Assembly: GCF_024868665.1 (NCBI RefSeq)
Contig: NC_079892.1
Location: 4,067,607-4,131,606, forward strand
Source of the DNA: Triplophysa rosa
Lineage: Eukaryota; Chordata; Actinopteri; Cypriniformes; Nemacheilidae
Direction: 5' to 3'
Length of the DNA: 64,000 nt
Shown: positions 23,801 to 32,929 of the stretch, piece after piece
Layout of the letters: each line of letters starts with the position of its first letter
How positions within the stretch are numbered: position 1 is the stretch's first letter
Notes under the pieces: model-generated
The model's database searches: none
The model's input: only the letters and a program-made list of their open reading frames with translations
What the model was told of the DNA's origin: nothing
Translations under genes and position numbers: made by a program

Positions 23801-25662
23801 CAGTTAAAATCTGAAAAGCACTTCCGCTATCCATCTCAAATGCCGTAAACTAGACGGCTGGGCTGGAGCATCCGTTAACTCCTCCCCTTCCACTGTCAGT
23901 CTGCTGCCAGTTTTATTTCAAACTCAATGCAACAGCTGTTTTTACAAATCCAATCAATTCGCAGTGAAAAACGCAAGCCACGCCCACTAATTTTCTCCTT
24001 TGAAATTCCTTTTCACTCCGAAATGTGTCCGAATACGGAAGTAAAAACGGTTCAACTTCCAGTTCACGGGGACTAAAATGTGAAAATAGAGCACGTTAAG
24101 CACACTTATGTCAGTGTACTAAGTGTAAATAAATAATAGTGTGTTTTGGTGCACATTTTTTTTTACCTAGGCGTACTCTTAAAGTATACTTAAAAGTACA
24201 CTATAGTAATTTAGTTGCAAGTAGTATTCAAAGAACACTTACAAGTACACTAGTACTCGTACTTACTGAACATAAAGTGTACTTAAACTATACTTAACAA
24301 TTAAGTATTTTTAAGTAATTAAGTATACGTGAAGTGTACTTCGATTATCAATAATAAGGCATATATATAAAGTTGTCTGGAGAGATTTTATACACAAACC
24401 TTTTCTACGCCAGATGTACTCTGAAAGGCAAGCATCAGGTGTTGATACATTTGTTTTGTCGACACATTAAGCAGTATCAGATCTCAACCTGCTAACAAAC
24501 ACTACAAGCACATCATCAACAAAGCTTATTTATACAAAACACTCCACCCTGTTTTTATTGCGTCTGTTGTATCAAAGAGGGTTTCCATAATACCCCTCAT
24601 GACTGACCACCTTAAACTTGGTCCACACACTACTTAGAGATGAACTCCAAACAGTTATGTTTGAGGTAAGTCACACCTCGTCCAGGACAATTGTAGCAAA
24701 ATGCTTCAATGACATCCGATCATCTCCCAACAATAGACCGTAGGTTTACATAGCACCTGCCATGTAAGACCTGGATCTTCGCTCAATCTTGCAGAGAGAC
24801 TAGTCTGACATGAGGGGCAAAGCTCTTTACAGGGCAGAAGAATTCAACCACACCTTCAAAGATCAGAAGCTAAAAAATGACACAGATAAATGAAGACAAA
24901 CAATCCAAAAACACACACCTCTCATTATTCAGTGTTGTACATAAAGATAGATAGATCGTTTGCATAAAGATAGATGTGTTTGTGTTTATTTGATCAGATC
25001 TGATCTAAATACGAGACAGAAAAATAATGGGTTTTATTACAAATATAATGAGGAACCTTCAGCTGTTTACCATTAAAACCATTACGAAATTCCTTTATGT
25101 GGTGCGTTTTAGGTTCTATTCTAGTAGGACTTAATGGTGTTTTATTGGTTCCCATCTGCCAGATAAAATCCCACCAGTAGAGACCATTATGGTTTCTATT
25201 AAAAGCAATACAACTCCCATTATAGCCATTAAATCCATTAAAATGTCTGTGATGTTTCAATTGCTTTTCTGGAAAGACTTAAATGATTCAGTGCTAACCC
25301 TAAAATCTAGTTTGTAAATGACATGCAAAACATTTTGAAATATTTAAATATAATGCAAAAATAATAAAAACACTTTTTAATAACAATGGTTTGATAGAAA
25401 ACAATGGGAAATCGCCAGAGAAATCAATGCACTTACTGGGATATCTGAAGTAGAAGTCATTCTCAATATCACTCGTAATATTATTCTCGTTTCTGTAATC
25501 GACCCAGTGGGTGTCTGCCTCCTCATTATACCGCACAAACACCCCAAACAAAATGATCATAGCCAGCTGCCAGACCAAACACACGGCAGGTAAACTAAGG
25601 CTCATATTTGTGTTCTTGGGTCGGTCGCAGAAGCTACGCAGGCCGTGCACGCAGTTCCCCAT
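17819..25662 (-). CDS. rhcg: Ammonium transporter Rh type C (Rhcg)
   Basis: Rh glycoprotein C is a plasma-membrane channel for NH3/NH4+, important in fish gill and kidney ammonia excretion. Coding exons in transcript order are 25662-25437, 22043-21851, 21465-21315, 20800-20653, 19986-19820, 19431-19294, 18728-18592, 18501-18377, 18196-18123 and 17899-17819. All have AG/GT borders and consistent phases, giving 479 residues, the same as human RHCG. Visible hallmarks are [15 protein letters not shown] after exon 1, the [16 protein letters not shown] motif with channel histidine H201, and [10 protein letters not shown] with H360 (the twin-His pair). There is an N-glycosylation sequon NIT at N61 in the first extracellular loop. 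The hydrophobic segments fit a 12-helix topology. The N-terminus MGNC is longer than in human. Whether this is the a or b fish paralogue is not resolved. Introns carry several DNA transposons. Confidence 0.96.
20036..20358. mobile_element. Palindromic MITE in rhcg intron 4
   Basis: The ends are TTAAGGAATAGTTCACC and GGTGAACTAG, with an internal foldback around GAAGATATTTTG and CAAAATATC. It is a copy of the family described at 2934 and lies between exons 4 and 5 of rhcg. Confidence 0.8.
20371..20602. mobile_element. Second foldback element in rhcg intron 4
   Basis: The left end GTTTCACAGACAAG is complementary to the right end TGTCTGTGAAAC, and inner blocks CTTAAGGCTAG and GCTTAAGCTAAGCC also pair. 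This layout matches an abundant cyprinid interspersed repeat. It directly follows the MITE at 20036 and almost reaches exon 4 (20653), filling most of that side of the intron. Confidence 0.7.
21010..21232. mobile_element. Diverged copy of the 20371-type element in rhcg intron 3
   Basis: GGTTTCCCGGACAGGGATTAG, with a following GGGCTTAGTTAAATTAGGAC, matches the reversed ends of the element at 20371. A shared TTTTGAGACAAAAC block pairs with TTTTGTCTCAAGATG there. It is shorter and degraded on its right side. Confidence 0.55.
21590..21730. repeat. Dispersed repeat, copy B, in rhcg intron 2
   Basis: It matches the repeat at 10150-10250 in ordered blocks (AAAGTTTGATTTCAACC, TTTCACTATGAT, GACATGGTC, TTATATTTT) with an extra segment near the middle. 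The unit is unnamed. Confidence 0.6.
22934..23155. mobile_element. Small element with CACTGTAAAAA ends, rhcg intron 1
   Basis: The left end CACTGTAAAAAC and the right end GATTTTTTTACAGTG are inverted repeats, with internal TTTTACTGTATTTTACTGCC blocks typical of a small fish DNA element. A clear target duplication was not found. Confidence 0.55.
23299..23590. mobile_element. Palindromic MITE carrying a nested insertion, rhcg intron 1
   Basis: The ends read TTAAACGGATACTTCACCC and GGGCGAAGTATCCCTTTA. The left arm CTGTCATCAT continues after an interruption as TTACTCACCCTTAG, as expected for the family consensus. The interruption is a separate 93-bp element (23344-23436). It lies between exons 1 and 2 of rhcg. 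Confidence 0.75.
23344..23436. mobile_element. 93-bp nested element with 13-bp inverted ends
   Basis: The left end CACTGTGTCTACA and the right end TGTAGACACGGTG are inverted repeats differing at one base. The insertion splits the host MITE between GTA (left) and TTA (right), consistent with a 3-bp TTA target duplication in which one copy has mutated. A 3-bp TWA duplication is typical of PIF/Harbinger elements, so a Harbinger-like MITE is inferred. Confidence 0.65.
24098..24345. repeat. Foldback repeat of AAGTACACTT units, rhcg intron 1
   Basis: Many copies of AGTACACT/AGTGTACTT alternate in both orientations across about 250 bp, ending GTGAAGTGTACTTCG. It is a non-coding interspersed repeat common in fish; the family was not named. 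Confidence 0.6.
25030..25260. repeat. Interspersed repeat of ATGG/CCAT blocks, rhcg intron 1
   Basis: Blocks such as ACCATTAAAACCATTACG and ATTATGGTTTCTATTAAAAG recur in both orientations just downstream of rhcg exon 1. This looks like a small fish interspersed repeat, with no terminal structure resolved. Confidence 0.45.
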
Positions 25663-25900
25663 TTCTGCAAGTTATTAAAGAGCAACCTGCTGATGCTGTT
25701 AAACCGTGTGAACGCGCATTAGTGCCACTTTTAAACACACCGGGAGCGCGGAGGTGTGTCTGCTTCGCCATACCAACACCGGCCCCCTTAGCAAAAACGT
25801 AGACAGAAAAAAAAGTTTGTGGATAAAAGGCCAATGAACATAGTGTGACGTGTTTCGGATTGCTGATTGATTCCAATGCATTGTCCCAGTGATCTGTCAC
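25663..25900 (-). promoter_or_regulatory. Region upstream of the rhcg start codon
   Basis: This interval directly precedes the rhcg ATG on the minus strand and should hold its 5' UTR and core promoter. It is moderately GC-rich near the gene (CCGGGAGCGCGG). No clear TATA box or initiator can be assigned, so the start site is not placed. Confidence 0.4.
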
Positions 25901-26424
25901 GACGAGTATTCATTCAAGTATTCATTTCACGTTGTATAATGCCATAAAATATTCATTTGAAAGTAAAACAAGAAAGATTAAATACACCAGAGCTGTCACG
26001 CTTGGTAATGGTCGTATTTACGTGATGACGTATTGTTTTAACCGTTTCTTTTAAATGCTTGCTGCTTTCTGAAATGAGATAACTCCGTTTTTAATATTTT
26101 TCAAACATCATGTTTTTTTAATTGTGCATTCCAATTAATATCAATCAAACGGCAGTTGGCCATAATAACTAAAAAAATACCTATAACTATTTTCATCTTC
26201 ATATGTCTTTAAAACATTTCACGTTTTTTAAAACACATATACGACGTTTCACACAGCAGCGATTTTTCCGCGATAGTTGGCTACATTGTCGTCAAGTGAC
26301 CTCGCCGCACGTTTCATTAATCAAGGCACGCGTTTTGGAAGAAAACAATCCGATTTTGTGTGAAAAAATTGCTGTCCTGTCCAATCAAATAACAAGAGAG
26401 TTGTTACAATAAAGAAATTCACAG

Positions 26425-26880
26425 GAGGGCTGCGTTCAGCCCCGACTAAACGTTGCAAAACGTTTTTAAACGTAAACAGTGGTGCGATTGAACGCCCTGT
26501 TGTGATGACGCAAGAGTTGAACTATGGCAGCCGAGAAGGCCATTCTTTGAGTTCTTTTTGGAGAATTTTCGGAGCCTGATGAAATCGGTATAAATGCGTG
26601 TTTAATACTGTAAAATACATGTATTCTAATATCTTCGATTGTTCCGTATACCGAGCTGCAGCAGACACATTTGTAAACAACTTTAATTACTTCCCATTGT
26701 GCGAGCTGTCTCTTTAATACCGCGTGGGCACATGTTGCTGCTGATTGGGCTGAAATTCTTGACACACCCACCAAACAAGAGAAAACGTATCTCAAACCCC
26801 GTTGCAAACCGTTTCCAGGAAACACGTCGTTCAACCCGGAAACCGTAGCAAAACGTTGCGCACCGGTTTCAGCTTGAACA
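26425..26880. mobile_element. Possible decayed DNA transposon
   Basis: The left segment GCGTTCAGCCC...CGTTGCAAAACG and the right segment CAAAACGTTGCGC...CAGCTTGAAC are rough inverted counterparts about 450 bp apart, with no coding capacity between them. The pairing is imperfect and no target duplication was seen, so this is tentative. Confidence 0.3.
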
Positions 26881-27847
26881 TTTTTTTATTATTAATGTCA
26901 TAGTGAATACAAAGAGAAACATTCACATTATATCAAACAAATATAAATGTAAAATCAAATAAGCCAGAGTCTGATTACTTATAACAAAAGAGAGAGAGAG
27001 AGAAATTAAATAAATAAAAGGATAGGGTTAATCAACAATAGCATATTTGCTTGTCATTTTAAAAGCTCTGATTGCTTTTCTATTTGTACAATTTTGTAAA
27101 ATATTACAATAAACATTACATTCTGGAAATGAGAAAATGTTGGTTTGGAGTCATCACCGTTTCATTTTATGAATGTGAAATTTCCCCAGTAAAATTAACA
27201 ATTGTGTAAGATATATTCCATCTTTATCCAATCCTTGATCATTAAAGTATAGTAATATGTCCAATCCCGTCAGCTGTAAAGCAATGTTTTTGAGCTTGAA
27301 CATGCCCCTGGTGTTACTCGTTTTTCTCAGGTAATGGGAAGTCAACTAAAAAATACACTGCATTATGGGTACTCTGGTATTCCATGCATATTAATACATG
27401 CTATGCATGCATATAAATATGTGATAAAAGTTTAAATATCTTCACTTTGCTTATTACCTCATGTCATTTATTTCTTTAAAGAAATCATGAGCCATTGACA
27501 CACATGCACTAAATAAAATAAAATAACATTAACTGTACTGTGATTCAGCTGGTCCGCAGCAGCTTTTTGCTATGTAATTCTGACTGACTTATTGACTCAT
27601 TTTTGGTTCATATAGTACATAAAGTACTCACGCGTGTCTGTGCTTTAACCTTTTTCTGTCCGCAGGCAATGGCTGTGTGCACGCTGGTCATTCTGGATAT
27701 TGTTCTTAATGACCTCATTGTTACTGATTCATTAAACAGAGAATGTGCCTGTACACTTGAACTTGACTGACTTTCTGCTGTTTCCACTTGTAATTGCTTG
27801 TGGTTACTGAGAAGTGGACATGATGGTGTAACTCCTAAGGGTATATA
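26881..27847. other. AT-rich intergenic DNA
   Basis: No gene or recognised element apart from a short GA microsatellite at about 26989-27002. It separates rhcg from gdpgp1. Confidence 0.5.
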
Positions 27848-27855
27848 CTGTAGAT

Positions 27856-28154
27856 CAGTAGTTCTCAAACTGGGGGCCGTGGCCCCTGGGGGAGCCCCGA
27901 GGTGGATCCAGGGGGCCACAGATTTTGTGGCATTTTATGAAATATATAAATTGATCATAGATTTTATGCAATCAAACATCAGAAAAATAAGACCACCAGA
28001 CAAAAGAATTGATGTTTCAGCATTGTATAACCGAATATGTTTTTGTTTAAATAAAAATTTTAAATTTAAGATTATAAGTCTTTATTTGGGGGGCCGCAAA
28101 GCAATGCACTCTACACAAAGGGGGCCTTACAATGAAAAAGTTTGAGAACCACTG
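27856..28154. mobile_element. Non-autonomous hAT element with 8-bp target duplication
   Basis: The ends CAGTAGTTCTCAAACTGGGG and AAAGTTTGAGAACCACTG are inverted repeats of the CAGTGGTTCTCAAACT type seen in hAT elements. CTGTAGAT occurs directly before (27848-27855) and after (28155-28162), an exact 8-bp duplication diagnostic of hAT insertion. The 299-bp interior has no transposase. Confidence 0.92.
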
Positions 28155-28162
28155 CTGTAGAT

Positions 28163-30340
28163 CATCATCAATGACCCATCATTAATCCCTCAATAGCTTT
28201 TTAGTGCCCAATGCTGCTCCTGGTGACACTATTAAGGGCCGTTTCTTATATTGACCAGACCCGTGTCTAACTCAGTAAATGGTCTTATAGCAAAAGTTTA
28301 TTATAGTTCATTCTTGATCAGACAGTATCTGCTTTTAATTGGAACTGCTGCAGGGAACCATCATAATCTCTATAACCTGCCTAGACATTTAGTTGACATG
28401 GCGGATATAACTTCAATTAGATTCAGACTGATGGTTTTAAGGCTTTCGGTGAAGGAAGTAAAAGTTCTCAGCAAAGGTCAAGTCGATGCTTGCGTCACTC
28501 TGTGTGGTGGTGTGACTGAGATGAAGCACCTTGATACTGATGTGTCTGAATGCATTAGCACTTGTGTGGCTCACCCGGTTTCAGGATTGAAAAACATTTT
28601 GAAACTAGTGCATCTAAAATATATGAAACAATACTTTAGCTTGTCAAAAGTTAGACAAAATGAATTTCAAGACAAAATGACCATAGCGGACATGCTTTGA
28701 ATACTGCAATACAGAACAACAATGTTTTAACTTGTCCTCTGTTTCTGTCCACCCTTATTTTACCTGGCAATGTTTAGCCATCACTGCCTCATTTAATTCT
28801 GATACTCAGAGAGGTTAATATCAGTTCAATGTATGACCAAGTCTAACCAAATAACGGTCAATGCCTTATGTATCTTCTCAAGGTGTGACCAGATTAAACA
28901 GTTAAACATTCATATTTGTATCCTAAAGCCTCCTTTCATATTTTACAATATAGGCTACAACAGATGTTGGTATCACATAGTGCCAGGTTAGATGGCAGAT
29001 AAAGCTATTGTATACAGAATGCACACAAGGGCTCTTGTTGTGGTGTGAAACAGATGACACAGGTCTCCTCAGACTGGTTTAGTGTTAGTTACAGCAACCA
29101 TCACCTGGAATTAATGAGTATTTGAGGCCACTAGCCTGGGGAGCATTTAAAAAACTGCAGAATAATTTTTGGATATTCTAAAGCAACGAGAGGACGAATA
29201 TCAAAATGATGCCAAAATAAACATACACGAGAATAAAATAAAATTCTTAATTGTGTTGTAAAACAGCGAACCGTAAATTAAATTAAATAGGCTAGCGGAT
29301 AAACACACGTTAGCATACAGCTGGAGTTTGCACAGGCTAATCCTCAGCTTTCCCAGAAGCACAAAGAAGCGTTTTGAGGTGAAATTGCTGTTGGATAGCT
29401 TTAATGAGACACAAGGGAGGATCATATGTTTTATTCACCGTTAAAATTGCTTCTGTGTCTGGTCACTTTTGTAAATCTACACGACACGGGTAACAACTGG
29501 GGAGGTGTGTATGTCATGTGGCGTAGAACAATGTTTTGTTCTCTTCATCACGATCTGGTTTGATGTCCGTTTACACAACGGTTTCGTGTGAAATACTGAA
29601 ATTGCACGGTTCAGTTGACGTCACTGAATCAGTTTGTTTGTTCTGGATGAAACATTTTGTTATGGAACTTTGGACGTTATCATAAATCATGTTTGTAGTG
29701 TTTTGAGCTCAGATGCATCAGACGGATGATGCACTCAGTTGTAATTTCGTTATTGAATCAGCTCATTGTTTGGGTTTTGAGTGTCATTCAGTGTAATTCA
29801 GTTCGAGATATTAATGAACTGAAGAGATGTCTGCAATGTTTTTATCCAATTTATTTTCCTCAATCAATTTATCTTCCAGGTATTACGTTTTTTTTATCGT
29901 GGTCTTTTTAATCTTCACCATCAGAGGGCGCCATGATGATAAACTACGAGTGCGAGTGTAAATCGGAATCAATAGAAATAAACTGTACGTCTGAAGGTTG
30001 TGGCATTTCTCATTCCGTAAACATAATTTAAAGAAGGCTTTGTCTAAATACCTCATTCTTCACCACATGTTTTAATTGAAATCATTTTCAGAGTCAAACA
30101 TTCTGCCACGTTTCAATAATTTTGTCACGCATCAACATTGAAATGCAGATGCGAAAACATTTTTACATTTAAAAATTTACTTCGTCATTTTTACTCATTT
30201 TCAACAACACAAATAATAACAAACACGTTGAATTATGAAAAAATGAAGTACATATTAAATAGATGCACAAATGTATGTTGTTTGTACTACAGGCTATTCA
30301 AGATTTTAAATCAATGTTTAACCCCATTTCAAGATCTATA
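28163..30340. other. Intergenic DNA between the hAT element and gdpgp1
   Basis: No convincing gene. A 149-codon open frame at 28251-28700 is the longest unassigned frame in this part, but no family or exon borders were recognised. The last few hundred bases to the right are expected to hold the gdpgp1 3' UTR; an AATAAA on the minus strand at 29850-29855 is one possible signal. Confidence 0.45.
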
Positions 30341-30347
30341 CTTTATG

Positions 30348-31400
30348 CTAAAACTTTTTCATGATATGTTTTTGCAATTCACTGAATTCTTCTTCAGGCA
30401 ACAGACATTTCCTGATGATTGCTTTAACTTCCTCCTCAGTAACAGTTTCATAGTCCTTTCTGTTCTTAAAAGGGAGGTGGCCTGCGAGCTCACACAGAGC
30501 GACATTAAAAGCAGACTCTTCCTTCGCCCCAAAACAGGACAATCTGGGCCAAATGACGACCCTCACCCCATTTCGGGCTGAAGACGGGTCACCCTCCTTG
30601 TTTGGAGGGCAACCTCGGGTGATGAAGAGGTTGTGTGCTATGTTCTTATCAACCATTATATCAGTCAGTTTACATACAGCATTGACTGTCGGTGTGAGAT
30701 CTGTACCCTGGGTGTAAAAGAGAAACCCGGTTGGAAAGTCGACCAGGCGGTACAGGTTATTTTGGGGGTGAATCAGTTCTGTTGGGGAGCTTTCAAGCCT
30801 CATTTGGTGGTTGAGATAGTAACCATGGAGATGTAGATGGTTGACAGAAGCAAATCCACCCAGGCTATTGAACCCAACTCTGAAACCTGGATCAGCACTT
30901 AGCAGAACAGTCTCGATCCCTATTTGGACCGCCAAAGGGGTCAGTATCTGCGGGTGACAACGGTCCGGTTCGGGAACGAGCAGACAGTGGCCGAATTCTA
31001 AAGGGCTGACGTTGATGATGATTTTGCACTTTTTATTTCTCCCATTTTGGTCGCTTGTGGCTTCAGTTTTAACTTTCTGTAATTCAAACAGCAGCTCTTT
31101 CGGGTTGATCTTGTTGAAATGAAACTGATTCGGATCAAAGTTCTGTCGGATGCTCACGATATCCTGCGGTTTTCGTCTCTCGACGCCTCTCAGGATGTTC
31201 AGCTGAGCGATGAAGCCACACGGACCGTGAAGGATCCGCGTATCCAGATCACCCAGGTGGTATCGGAACAGCCCGGCGTTCATTTTCTCCGTCCATCCGG
31301 ACCGCAGAGCGATGTCAAATGTGGACTTGCGTTCACTCGGCGAAGAAAAATCATTTACGAAATCTTCGTCAGTGTAGGTGAAAACAACACAGTCATCCAT
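30348..31400 (-). CDS. gdpgp1: GDP-D-glucose phosphorylase 1
   Basis: This single open coding exon of 350 codons covers the whole protein. GDPGP1 is a cytosolic enzyme that phosphorolyses GDP-D-glucose to glucose-1-phosphate and GDP. It is thought to remove this nucleotide sugar when it is formed by mistake in place of GDP-mannose. The histidine-triad-like signature VNHLHLHGYY is present, with H188, H190 and H192, and the upstream segment IIINVSPLEFGHCLLVPEPD is typical of the HIT-like superfamily. Members are about 350-390 aa, so this copy is full length. The first ATG is followed at once by an acidic segment (MDDCVVFTYTDEDF). The gene sits between rhcg and unc45a on the same strand as both. 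Confidence 0.94.
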   Translation of the reverse strand: MDDCVVFTYTDEDFVNDFSSPSERKSTFDIALRSGWTEKMNAGLFRYHLGDLDTRILHGPCGFIAQLNILRGVERRKPQDIVSIRQNFDPNQFHFNKINPKELLFELQKVKTEATSDQNGRNKKCKIIINVSPLEFGHCLLVPEPDRCHPQILTPLAVQIGIETVLLSADPGFRVGFNSLGGFASVNHLHLHGYYLNHQMRLESSPTELIHPQNNLYRLVDFPTGFLFYTQGTDLTPTVNAVCKLTDIMVDKNIAHNLFITRGCPPNKEGDPSSARNGVRVVIWPRLSCFGAKEESAFNVALCELAGHLPFKNRKDYETVTEEEVKAIIRKCLLPEEEFSELQKHIMKKF

Positions 31401-31600
31401 AGCGTTTGCCGATTAAGGATATCCAAAAGTTGTTGAAGTCTAACGTGATAAATAGTGATTCCGTGCCGGTGACCGGAAAACGGCATTGCAACGCGACGAA
31501 CGCGTTGAACGTCTGTTGCCAGATTGGGAACGAACGATTCCGTCCCAACCCCGGGAAGCATCTGCCTAATGCCCCTCCCACTCCAACAAAAATCCGCTCA
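31401..31600 (-). promoter_or_regulatory. 5' region of gdpgp1
   Basis: CpG-bearing sequence directly upstream of the gdpgp1 ATG, including GCAACGCGACGAACGCG and an inverted CCAAT (ATTGG at 31523-31527). It probably contains the promoter and short 5' UTR, possibly with an upstream non-coding exon. The transcription start is not resolved. Confidence 0.4.
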
Positions 31601-32036
31601 AAAGTTTATCTGCCAAATAATTTTATTGCTATGTCATCTTTAAACAAAACGAATTAATACGAAAATTCGAGAATTTGACTAACATGTCCAGAAACCACTT
31701 CAAAGCGGCAATCGAGAAATTAACAGATTTTAACCCTCCATAAAGTAAATAATAATGCATAATTTGTAATGTCAGCAATTAAGAATAAGTCCTTTTTTTG
31801 CAAAGTGTACACTTTAATTAATTGGAAAGCAATTTAATGAGCAGGCATAACGCGTTCATGTAACTACTTGCACACACAACAGTCAAAAATGTGCAATAAT
31901 ACGCTTACCTTCGAAATGTGCTTTAACGTCAGAAAGAACTACAGTACGTTTTCGAGAAGTACTGTATATGTTGTAGAACACAATGCAAAATTTGAACACA
32001 GTCTGCATTATATACAGTTCGCCCAATCTGGCAACA
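31513..32036. mobile_element. Candidate 524-bp element with 15-bp inverted ends
   Basis: TGTTGCCAGATTGGG near 31514-31528 is the exact inverted complement of CCCAATCTGGCAACA at 32022-32036. Inward-facing ends half a kilobase apart suggest a non-autonomous DNA transposon. No target duplication was found, and the left end overlaps the probable gdpgp1 promoter. Confidence 0.4.
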
Positions 32037-32929
32037 TGGGTCTCTGACTAGACACGAAATGAGTCCGTATGGAACGTGAGAGGACTCAAATCGCTCGTTT
32101 AATCGCGATTTGTAGTTTTCTGTCTTTTCTTTTTTAGACGTTCGGGTAAGTACGCAATATGCATTGCTTGACGTTTACAATAAACTTGTTTAAACGAGAA
32201 CATCAATTTTGTCACAATTAATATTTAACAATATTATTATATAAAAACAAAAAACAACAAAATTATTATTATAAACGTTTTACAAAAGTGATTATATAAA
32301 AACAAAAGTAACAAAATGATTATTATAAAAAAATATAGGTAAATAATAATAATTTTTAAGATTATAAATTAATACTATTTTAATTTTCATACATTTAATA
32401 AACGTATATTTATTTTTTGCCCTTTTAACCAACAAAACTATGTCCAAAAATAATTTAAAAGAGGTGAGAAAAAAAATCTAGCAAAATTCACTTAGGGAGA
32501 GACCCTTTATAACATGTAAATAAACATATTAACTCCTAAAAATGTATATTTTAATATTTAGAATGTAGAACTGCAGTAGGCATTATAAAAAAAAGACGAC
32601 CACATTTCAAACAAAAGTAGTGTTTATATAAAACCAGAATATATCATTTCACATTCAATAGTTAAAGACTTGAGGTGATGTCAAACAAAAATAAATACAA
32701 GATCAATACTTTTGTGCCCTAAATCACAAAGATGACTACATTTATGGAAATCTGTGTATAATTTCATGGAATGCAGAAATATTTAAAATAAATTGTTTGA
32801 GTGCAAGTTAAGGAATGAAGGTGAATTAATTGATATTTGGTCTCTTTAGGTATGAAACGTGAGCTACCTTTAAATCTTTAAGATTCAGTATCTCACACTG
32901 ATAGACTGTTTGAAATCAACCACTGGGTC
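32037..32929. other. Intergenic DNA and unc45a 3' UTR
   Basis: AT-rich sequence without open frames. The right part, next to the unc45a stop codon, should be its 3' UTR. The nearest minus-strand AATAAA noted is far away (near 32408), so the polyadenylation site is not settled. Confidence 0.45.

Noticed and set aside
28251..28700. 149-codon open frame on the plus strand between rhcg and gdpgp1
   Set aside because: No family, signal peptide, exon border or promoter was recognised, and codon use looks like the AT-rich background. It remains the longest unassigned frame in that spacer.
30138..30581. 147-codon plus-strand frame overlapping gdpgp1
   Set aside because: Its right part is antisense to conserved gdpgp1 coding sequence and its left part is AT-rich. 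It is a shadow frame.
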